64,000 bases of DNA, taken from contig CAJNDS010000513.1 of assembly GCA_905221605.1 (NCBI GenBank), positions 524,682 through 588,681 of the forward strand, given 5' to 3'. This stretch comes from Symbiodinium natans. Its lineage: Eukaryota > Sar > Dinophyceae > Suessiales > Symbiodiniaceae. Under the pieces are notes generated by a model. That model searched no databases. It was not told the origin of the DNA and worked only from the letters and a program-made list of their open reading frames with translations. Position numbers and translations under genes: made by a program. Positions 58,701-64,000 of the stretch are shown in pieces (the stretch's first letter is position 1; every line of letters starts with the position of its first letter).

Positions 58701-60040
58701 ACTGACAGACTGGCAAACACACACATGTTTACACTTTTTTGCGCTTGTAACTATCCTGATCGAGCACTCATACCATCACCAGCTCAGGCCATCACACAAG
58801 CACGAAAGCAGGCATCACTTCTTCAACTTACACGGTGCTTATACGCAGACATAATCAGAAATACACAGAAGTACTGCTATCCCAAGCACATGCAGGGACC
58901 AAGCAGCCCTGATGCAAGTTGATTGTCGTGTACCGCGCAGTTCCGGTCATCCCACTCTTTTTGACGAAGGAGATGTGTTTGCCAGTATCTGGATCCCGAT
59001 AGCCTGAGTGGGTCTTCATGACATCTCGATCTCCTTTTTGCATCTCGATCGCCTTCCTTCCTTCATCTTGCTAGCACAAATAATCCTCTCGGCAAAAAGC
59101 ACCACTTGTGCCGCGACAAGTGGCGTTTTGCCAAGCCGAAGTCCACGATGTACACCTGAAGCCGTGCCCCTTCATGTTGGACTGCCAACACATTACCGAC
59201 CCAAATCAAGACAAACACAGATGCCTTGTCGTCTTGCCCATCCCCTGAACCAATCACGAAATTGCTCGGCTTGATGTCCTCAGCTTCATGCGGCCACCGA
59301 AGGCAAGCTGTGAGACGCATGCCTGCGAACGAAGCCTTTCTGCAACTCACGTCATGCTGCCCAGCATCCCGATGTATGATCTTGCGGGAATGAACAAACT
59401 CCTTGGCAGTTACTTCAATCATCAAACCGGCAGCGTGAGCACCACAGCACCCGGAACACAACGCACGAAGTCCGAACGTCCAGCCCTGCCGAAGAAATGG
59501 TAAAGATCTTGAACCAGGCGCAGGAGAGTACGAAAACCGCCAAGTTTCAATACAATTGATCATTTGCTCACCAAGCATGAGCACCGTCTTCAAGGTAAAC
59601 TTCCTCCACGAGGCACGTGCAAGACGAGAGGGGCAAGGCATGCTTGCCAAATCTTGCCAAAATAGCTGTCAAGCCTTACTGTTAGACGATGCCAGTCCTG
59701 CGGCAGGTTTTCATGAAGATGTCTTCCAATGAAGGGCCCAACAGGCCCATGGCCTCAGCGCTTTGCAGCGTCAGGCATGTGGAGAGATGTGGAGAGATGT
59801 GGAGAGATGAAATTTGGAGAGCTGTGGAGAGATGTGGAGAAATGTGGAGAGCCTAGGCCCAGGTATCGCGCCATGATGTTGTACTCGCCCTGGCTTCCAC
59901 ACCAATGCACCGTGGTGGTGCGCTGGCTCTCTGGACCTTGGGTTGCAAAGCTGTGGGAGATGAGACCAGGAACTGCTGTCCTCGTCTGTCCTCCACCATC
60001 CCGTCTCAGGAGGATGCCGAAAACTTGACAGAGCTCAGCC
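49759..60040 (-). CDS. Casein kinase 1-like Ser/Thr protein kinase, multi-exon, interrupted by a retroelement in an intron (5' end not found)
   Basis: Exons in gene order (approximate): 60013-60040 (AELCQVFG, tentative), 59858-59925 ([18 protein letters not shown]), 59698-59745 ([14 protein letters not shown]), 59552-59605 ([18 protein letters not shown]), 59370-59405 ([11 protein letters not shown], catalytic loop), 59214-59280 ([13 protein letters not shown]), 59108-59157 ([14 protein letters not shown], metal-binding DFG), 58910-59012 ([28 protein letters not shown]), 50371-50435 ([18 protein letters not shown]), 50180-50240 ([12 protein letters not shown]), 50020-50095 ([16 protein letters not shown]) and 49759-49905 ([17 protein letters not shown] to stop). 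These match the CK1 family in order. The HRD, DFG and CK1-specific [10 protein letters not shown] motifs are intact. The glycine-rich loop and catalytic Lys exons were not located and should lie to the right. Between 58.9 and 50.44 kb the intron holds the Penelope-like element. Confidence 0.85.
50824..50851. repeat. (CA)n tract at the left end of the retroelement
   Basis: CA units run directly into the left direct repeat. Together with 58549-58576 they suggest that the element inserted into one CA microsatellite. Confidence 0.9.
50848..51190 (-). repeat. Terminal direct repeat, left (3' in element sense)
   Basis: 343 bases, identical by eye to 58218-58560. It contains the pseudoknot motif at 51047-51104 and a GGTGGT-TGATCAG-ACCACC hairpin just left of it. 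Confidence 0.93.
51047..51104 (-). ncRNA. Pseudoknot-type structured RNA motif (left repeat)
   Basis: On the plus strand, CCCAATGCACC (51047-51057) pairs with GGTGCATTGGG (51079-51089), and GCGTCAGG (51069-51076, inside that loop) pairs with CCTGACGC (51090-51097). The two stems interlock. The linker CTTCGTT is at 51062-51068 and CCCTGCG at 51098-51104. No hammerhead core (CUGANGA plus GAAA) or HDV-type P3/P4 is present. Confidence 0.7.
51191..51990. other. 3' untranslated region of the retroelement
   Basis: 800 bases between ORF3 and the left direct repeat, with no gene. It contains the 81-bp duplication at 51641-51800. Confidence 0.6.
51641..51800. repeat. Two 81-bp direct repeats in the retroelement 3' UTR
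   Basis: Units start at 51641 and 51722. Both follow CGAG-CGCGGGC-GAAGAC, TGTCAACC or CGTCAACC, then CCGGGT-CACCCGA. They are about 80% alike by eye. Confidence 0.8.
51991..53970 (-). CDS. Retroelement ORF3: RS- and proline-rich protein with a possible ADP-ribosyltransferase-like region
   Basis: The first ATG is at 53970 ([14 protein letters not shown]), giving 659 residues. The N-terminal ~250 residues are proline-rich with an Arg-Ser stretch ([13 protein letters not shown]), suggesting RNA binding or nuclear targeting. A middle charged helical region follows. Residues ~445-575 ([19 protein letters not shown], then [11 protein letters not shown]) faintly resemble the His-Gly-Thr plus Ile-x-x-x-Gly start of ADP-ribosyltransferase folds. 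That assignment is weak. ORF3 lies downstream of the RT in a different frame, 131 bases after its stop, so it needs its own initiation or trans-splicing. Confidence 0.55.
   Translation of the reverse strand: MSYVFHFHCGSNENSPAASVQSSNSARPPALTARPWMAESPPAPPPPRPRCQFFSPFQDTTFKAKSDHRSRSRSRSVRRRHRARPSHREPPSVEIPPGDFSEAHIPQQAWLRQPAQPRVLQPPASPFFPPLPRQPPPLPVPQVGPPGDFGFLGYWPAPPLFHPPPLLPAPPVQQQPVHQFPARHVYQWHPPARNPAVPPAGVPTPAAQPFLQPPCPSRGVRNPQQPVTPPKKGATSGREATGQLIRKDSRFDLAAFTSQKLSQTNKSAAQAGELTAAENQLFKDVMQASALELEDQIAGRDPRDTFVVEEPLTPFLDYCFLIYQTKALRSSDAWLLYTRSQSQCGTGRKQAARMWVREWQLCTNTDIRQILDFLLSRFPEGLPPNSVDSQTLRKFCQMLWSSKCPIFDTFRAEASTFSSPAAESSVLVFPVAGFPGPPPSPDQWYQWAHGTDSAGAIGILSSGRILPTAKQTLHLKPPQSSWSFFCKVLTTPDWEEARNEFVSNMHWSTKNSCGVVFSGRVGGAAHKAQGANTVLENALGRFHPVVHSPSKTDKRWCVRTTAARIDVIYIVSSMHSLDFPFEPSLASKKSNKPLDDPIGLPLAIQDAGIDDSWGKWLPQGSSEASQQVPPAANSAMVAEIPATDEEPDLMASFHSFQES
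54102..56840 (-). CDS. Retroelement ORF2: GIY-YIG endonuclease and reverse transcriptase (912 aa)
   Basis: It would nick target DNA and copy the element RNA into it. Residues ~95-190 form the GIY-YIG nuclease: MMYVGSTS (112-116 is the YIG box), Arg in SRRESN, and catalytic Glu176 in [16 protein letters not shown] Cys-x-Cys...Cys...His cluster (C387, C389, C400, H405) lies between nuclease and polymerase. The RT (about 560-840) shows motif [13 protein letters not shown] (D651/D652), motif [15 protein letters not shown] and motif [10 protein letters not shown] (D795, with Asn where most RTs have a second Asp). Then HHFLGFDIS follows. The endonuclease is N-terminal, the reverse of classical Penelope. 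The ATG is in frame with ORF1 across one UGA. Confidence 0.88.
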   Translation of the reverse strand: MAHRDRPRLKQDICVVGEACTFFIHHCPEFSKAPSMWAQGLLHLCLLFCFSDSTQQSCAELLRRKLRALKVHPAMYTWPRFLKSNAVYIKTKVDWRIFSTVEKYRQPSTMMYVGSTSISVSRRESNRLSVYRKLVKGQEAQAELALRYWASNQSIEQFTIFQVATCSDYQSAWVLEHCLIDAWQPKLNFPFIQSFLKRSALGFKPSRQRRMSSYSKFGRRLWVKLRKKLFTQDQPYAFQLSRLKAWNILYDLTSLSRASFERARQLRSQSFVDDEIYSLIRLSANLQEPLRSKARMILKSVAGYRNMTWPKGSLGIQLQFTADERFPQRMSKWLRSVIIRFKHVLVPFHLPSASVREKPHQSLKDFLHNVQQWDMWLQHNSFEEIPCTCQFYKRVLPDECFTSGHVTAGLEMLNQLHPACSRLGTGSASSTFFPAKHKFVSVNCKTFHLWRKKHGIPVNVETEFQAMLEEEWYWHNVALKSFPRLTWADVSAVRKRLHREFVVHCEDHEPNHVMVFCPQFYFQSARCTWDDPEVFHNLDGDPESWRQWVLQQVPGYLRKKYPWAIDSKGKLPNGFVFLKRKKKFAKGRTIISYSFTPFSRLLKAASHAIVLMIKVTWDRAFGLEPTPIIWQRLHEFFKRTPAESHLLEVNDDLVGFFNSVPREQILHSLDALISKYLSLGYPPDITVSLKKAVCTETAWPGKPKGKSTKQVKFLRVQDLPDIVQLSFRAGVFQAIGRIFKQHRGTCVGNQISPVLSSLPVIQRELFWQQEWDFQLTSCKFFERQASQAFVCRYVDNRLLICTEQEVNLQCFRDFKHLSFYGSTIQLEPVDDHHFLGFDISASNRTVTFKQPVKPWKLRHVSSAGSWSARASGFFSRKALIVQFAWPPSSRKQQVEHLRNLYLRQGFPLRVLQ
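56841..56864 (-). promoter_or_regulatory. Candidate stop-codon readthrough site UGA-CUA-G between ORF1 and ORF2
   Basis: On the minus strand ORF1 ends GCAGCT-TGA, followed by CTA-GCC-TAT-GAA-GCC-CTT-TCG and then the ORF2 ATG. All seven intervening codons are open and in the same frame. UGA followed by CUAG is the best-known leaky stop context in eukaryotic mRNAs and some RNA viruses. Readthrough would give a single ORF1-endonuclease-RT polyprotein of about 1268 residues. Confidence 0.6.
56862..57908 (-). CDS. Retroelement ORF1 (348 aa), Gag-like by position
   Basis: It starts [20 protein letters not shown] at 57908, with an unusually Trp/Ser-rich N-terminus. A compact charged helical region follows, then a Lys/Ala/Pro-rich linker ([12 protein letters not shown]) and a C-terminal helical domain ending VAQFTAA. 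I recognise no known domain and no zinc knuckle. Its position ahead of the RT and the leaky-stop arrangement suggest a nucleic-acid-packaging role. Confidence 0.6.
   Translation of the reverse strand: MSSSWWKQSEWEPSSSWRWHSQSSWDEQDQPWAATTKPAVPENVPAPKPKLSDHFQSDDKFFDRQPVGKGSHQLFRHVQPTEWSRKNSLAGRPVEDIRAWELSHRGLSEFSFRLLSEGRYQGIVWTRSTSEAVFLTQLLKRMREVGVDIDEVARTFHTDSPPDKHKDASKFMGKMCESIVDDLKKRAPIVDSTASEELARAKAKLAQAGLTLTPTKRSAEDEPENAPLRAKPKAKAKQELGQSRPSSLDAQTLLQFPPARILDSRPVGPKDEQVEEWLQTFKSKPDFKGQFANLKKHVLAVQKIFESGIPKATITAAAVKFGLDDKIASRLTIRNLSTTIAVAQFTAA
57909..58217 (-). other. 5' leader of the retroelement
   Basis: About 310 bases between the right direct repeat and ORF1, with no ORF. AGACGG and CCGTCT at the start of the leader can form a hairpin. 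Confidence 0.5.
58218..58560 (-). repeat. Terminal direct repeat, right (5' in element sense)
   Basis: Identical to 50848-51190. Its right end (CTTTCCCC) abuts the CA microsatellite. Confidence 0.93.
58417..58474 (-). ncRNA. Pseudoknot-type structured RNA motif (right repeat)
   Basis: The same sequence and pairing as 51047-51104, displaced by 7370 bases. In element sense it starts roughly 90 nt from the 5' boundary, ahead of ORF1, where an RNA processing or translation element would be expected. Confidence 0.7.
58549..58722. repeat. (CA)n followed by (GACA/GACG)n microsatellite
   Basis: CA units run from about 58549 to 58576, then GACA/GACG tetranucleotides to about 58722, in the CK1 intron. 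Confidence 0.93.
59774..59850. repeat. GTGGAGAGAT tandem repeat in CK1 intron
   Basis: About seven imperfect ten-base units between the [11 protein letters not shown] and LGPSLEDIF exons. Confidence 0.85.
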
Positions 60041-60940
60041 TGCAAACAAAGCGAGCCCAACATGACAAGCGTGTGAGGAGCAAAGCTTCCGTAGAACTGA
60101 ACGCATATCAGTGTCTGGATTATGCATGGTTGCGCCGATTTCGGCTCCTACATCAACTTCGGCATGGCGCCTCTTTGAGGAGCCTCAGCGACACTTTGCA
60201 ACTCAATAATAGTGATTGCAAGACGGGGGCCCTTGCTAATCTTGCAAGGGCCTTCATGCCTCCTTCCTTCCAGAGCAGCCTGGGCACTTGTCAGTCTTCT
60301 CCGCTTTTGTCCACTCGAACCTTATTTGCCAAGCCGGCTCATTTCGGCCGCGAGGGCAACGCGCATTTAATGCGGCACAAGGGACTTCAAGGCCACATGA
60401 CGATGTGTTGCACGGTCCCAGCCCATACGCACCACGCTGTACGAGCCGCTGCCCAGTTTGCCTTAAACTTAAGACCATGCAAGACATCCAGCAAGCAGAA
60501 GGAACCCCCGGAGCAAGCATGGCGGCCAGGGAATGCAGCCAAAGGGCGTGAAACGTCAAAGCGGTCAGCAACAACCTGCAAGTCTCATGCAAAGGAGGTC
60601 CGCAGTCAACTTTGGATGGTGTTTCAAGTTCTGTAGCCTGCGTTGTTAGAGGAACTCCTCTATTTCCGAAGGCGCTTCTGCCTCCTTCGCCTTCATAAAA
60701 TGTCTAAAGCTCTCCCTTTCTAGAAAAATCCGAATGTTTTCATTCTTCAAGTAGGAATCCTCTAATGTTCTCGGTTCCTCTACTTTTTCGGAGTTGCACA
60801 TGCAAACCTCGGTGTTCTCCATTTCTTGGGAGGCAAGGTCATTTCTGAAGGCAGCACCTCTCTTTGTCGAGGAACTGAAAAAACTCTTCTATAGCATACT
60901 ATGTACAGTATATCGTGGAATCTAAATAGCATGAAAAGAC

Positions 60941-60987
<47 letters not shown>

Positions 60988-63900
60988 AACAATGTGATAC
61001 AATAGTATGTGTCTGTAATAGGTCTAGTGTGTACATAAATACATCTTCGTATACTTACATATACACGTGCCTTGAGTGCCCTGAAATTTGTCAGCAATGT
61101 CAGCACTACCGTGCATATTGCGTACCCTCCCTTTTCTCCCATCACGTCTCTTTCCGTAACATAGGCTAGATGGGATCGCCGCTCTAGCAGGTTCCCGGAC
61201 ATCCCCAGTAGCAACGCCACCCAAAGCACCCACAGAAAGTTAAATGCCGCCACGACGGCGGCCAAATGCAAAGCCCAGAGCTGCTGAGGAAAGCGAGCGT
61301 GTGAGCATCGCAACCCGTTCCACCGCCACCACTGCTCTCTCCAGACCATGCGTGGCTGATCGAGCCGGACCGATTGCTTCAAAAGGAATCCATTCGAACC
61401 ATTCGAAAAAGAACGATTTGCAACAGCAGTGATTTTTTGGGTCAACTCTGAGTCAACTCCCAAAGTTTGAAACGGCATCGTGGGACATTCATAAATGACA
61501 TGTTGCACCCAAGCCGGCCAAACTCAACACACATAGATTTTACACAAACACAGCATATGAATGGAGTACATGTAGTTGGCCAGTTGTGTCCAAGAGACCA
61601 GAGAAGCAGGAGACCAGAGCACGAGGGTTCCGGGAAATTGAAAGAACCCCACAGAGGCAAAATCCGAGGGCAATTGCATTCCAATGAGAAGCTGCTTTCT
61701 CGGCATGTGACAATACAGCTTTATCATGGCCCCTGCGTGATAAGCACAAGATACGCGCACAAGCCTCGGGCACGCGAGGGCGACCGTCGGACTCATCACC
61801 TTGCTGAATGGAAGTTCTACTTCAGTCACATGAGCCTGATGGCAACCCAGTAGCCCGCACCCTCCATGACAAAAAAGAAAATCCGGGAACGACTTGGAAA
61901 GATGACACCTTCAAGGTGTGTCGTTAAGACTGAAGACTATGGAACCCTTCCAGTTTCGAAAGCCAGTTGCTGGATAAAGGCTCTTTGTCAGCCAGCTTTC
62001 TCTCCTTGGATCTGAGAACCCTCGCAGCCTGTAGGTTCATCTAAGAACACATCTTTTGCTGCCGAGGCAGAAGCAAGCAATCACACCGGCACTGGAGAAA
62101 GGAAGGGTCAGTACCATCATCTCAAATGCAGCTACGGATCGAATGTCATTCTGCCATCCGGAAAACGCATCAGGAATCCCATATTCCTACAGCTAAGATG
62201 GCCCCGACTCGAGAAGCCCGCGGCTCCCAAGAAATATGTCCGTAGTTCTAGTTGCACTAGTTACTAGTTGCTTCCTCAAAAGCCGTGACCTGACCGCCCG
62301 TCTGTAAAATGCCGTCACCATCTGTGCCCGGGCTTTACACTCAAGCGCTGTGTGTGTGTACTTTGTCAAGAGCATGGTCTACATACATTGTCGACTGGTC
62401 GACAGTATATCCTGCGCCTTTGCCGACCCATCAGTCATGGAGCAAAACCTACACGGCAGCGGCATGGTGGCGCTTGCGAGGCATGTCCAAACAGGCTTCG
62501 ATTGACTTGGCACACTGTGGGCTACCAGCTTGTACAAGCTCTCTTCGGCTTGATCAACCATTGGCTCGCTTGTGCGAGGCGGATACGGCAGCTTCACGAT
62601 TTAGTCGGTGAAGCTTTAGCAGGAAAGCCCTGCAGCAGAAGTCTGACCAATCTTTGGCACGATTCTGACACTGCTTACGCATCAAAGACAGTGGCCAGTG
62701 TTGATTGTTTCTGCTTCTGCTTGTTGCAGGAACCAAAGTTGTAATCACCGGACGTGATCTCTCCCTGTGCAAGTAGTGCTGTCCACCAAAGCTGCAAAAC
62801 GGGAACTGAGAGGTGCAGTACAGTCGACAAGCTACACGCAGCTACACAGCACTGCCGGCACAGGCTTTGTGCTCTGCAAAATTGAGTGGCCCAACCGACC
62901 GTATCAAAGTAAAAATCCAAGGCCTCACCATGAGGAAAGCATCAAACCAGGGTCATGCACAAAATCCCTCCAGTAGCATCGCAAGCAAACCGTGCGGATT
63001 CCACCACATAGGCCAAGGGAAAACTTTGCAAAATCAGAATTCGTTCTGCGAATAAGACTTCCGACAAATTGGGCCGGAACCGTCCGCTCATGAACAAGCC
63101 GTCAGCTGATAGCCTTCACAAGCAACGGTGTAGTGCTTGGGCAATCCATTGACTGCTACTCCCCCGACCTCATGCTCATCCACTCTCTGACTGCACAGTT
63201 TGCCGTGGCACTTGCCGCGGGCTTTGGTCTGCTGCGCTTCACACACACTTGCCTGCTGTGTGTGTGTGTGCTTGTTCTTGCCTGGCAGCGGCAAAGGCTT
63301 ACACATATTGGCCCCAACAACACACTGCTTTGGCGTGTCTTAGGCCTCTGCAGCACGAGCTTTGGCTCAGCTAGGCGATAGTTCTTTTTCTATAAGACTG
63401 ACTGTAGTGCAAGACTTCGTGTCGACTCAGTTACTCTATTCAGTGCACAGGTGTTGTCATGGCATCTTGCTAACTGTCTTGCTGTGCTTGAATTTAAAGT
63501 CTGGGATCGAGAAAGGTTGGCGCGGAAAACATGGGCTTTTTGTTCGACTCTCATGAATGCCAAATCTCCTCCCCTCAAAGCGAACCGAGATTTCTGACCT
63601 ACAGCAAAACCCAGCTCTTGTTGCACGACAAACCGTTCATGCGCTCTTCGACCATGGCATCTTGCAAGTTCCCTACGAGGCTCTATTGCTCATTGTTCGC
63701 TCCCGCTCGCTGCTGCTCTCTCCTGCTCTCTTCCTCTTCCCTGCCCTTGCCACAGTTTGCAAGCACTGCCCACGCCTCGGGATCACTCGCTCCGTTGGCG
63801 CTTGGCCTCCATCAGAAGCACCACGCAGGGAGGTTCCCAGTTGCCCTAGAAAGCTCACACAGCCCGACCTCCGTCTGAGAGCTGCCAACCTGTCCAAGCA

Positions 63901-64000
63901 ATCGGCCAAGAGTCTCGAGGTTTCATGCTTGCGCTGCGACACAATCTGTTATGCGGCACAGTGCTTCCGGCTGCACCAATGCATAATTCACCTGCTGCCG
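60041..64000. other. No gene recognised
   Basis: It holds a (GA)n microsatellite at about 60944-60984 and a small CA/GT inverted pair near 63240-63270. Several open frames exist on both strands, none with family motifs. It should contain the missing 5' exons of the CK1-like gene (glycine-rich loop, catalytic Lys), but I could not place them by eye. Confidence 0.4.

Noticed and set aside
58353-58726. Open frames rich in Val-Cys-Leu-Ser repeats near 58.4-58.7 kb
   Set aside because: They are translations of the CA and GACA microsatellites.
60780-61508. 242-residue minus-strand open frame at 60.8-61.5 kb
   Set aside because: It runs through the (GA)n microsatellite, giving a Leu-Ser repeat, and contains no recognisable domain.
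1-64000. CRISPR arrays, bacterial operons, rRNA or tRNA genes
   Set aside because: None seen. The spliced eukaryotic genes and transposons make a bacterial origin untenable, and I found no tRNA or rRNA signatures by eye.

Overview
The window looks like nuclear DNA of a dinoflagellate, most likely a symbiodiniacean. The genes are cut into many short exons with GC- and GA-type as well as GT-type intron starts and AG|G acceptors. A multi-exon gene is repeated in tandem, the telomere-type repeat is TTTAGGG/CCCTAAA, and three different transposon classes are present. The taxon is inferred from these features.

Region 1 (1-36.6 kb) is a tandem array of four minus-strand copies of a peroxisomal multifunctional beta-oxidation enzyme (enoyl-CoA hydratase plus 3-hydroxyacyl-CoA dehydrogenase): 6015-12155, 14195-20489, 22564-28554 and 29509-35562. 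All four end in Ala-Lys-Leu, a peroxisomal targeting signal. The spacers are mosaics of repeated modules. The window opens on the module that normally follows a gene 5' end, so at least one more copy probably lies to the left. Copy 2 carries a ~285-bp insertion inside a CA microsatellite of an intron.

Region 2 (36.65-42.9 kb) is a minus-strand transposon with four reading frames: a 103-aa leader ORF, a tyrosine recombinase, a Gag-like zinc-finger protein, and a frame joining a 2-oxoglutarate/iron dioxygenase-like domain to a cytosine-C5-methyltransferase-like domain. The last two share one frame and are separated by a single UGA. No reverse transcriptase is visible.

Region 3 (42.9-45.5 kb) holds a degenerate G-rich telomere-like block, a subtelomere-like spacer and 12 perfect CCCTAAA units in the opposite orientation. 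The telomere block runs straight into a truncated Helitron Rep gene. Region 4 (45.7-48.7 kb) is a second copy of the 1.15-4.36 kb segment.

Region 5 (49.76-60.04 kb) is a minus-strand casein-kinase-1-like gene. One intron contains a 7.7-kb Penelope-like retroelement (50848-58560) with identical 343-bp direct repeats and CA microsatellites outside both ends. The endonuclease (GIY-YIG) lies N-terminal of the reverse transcriptase, and ORF1 is joined in frame to it through UGA-CUA-G, a known readthrough context. The direct repeats hold a pseudoknot-capable motif. The copy-2 insertion has the same topology with different stem sequences but the same linker (AACGAAG) and leader (CGCAGGG). This looks like a conserved structured RNA shared by an autonomous element and a non-autonomous derivative, and it is the most interesting signal in the window. 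From 60.05 to 64.0 kb I recognise no gene.
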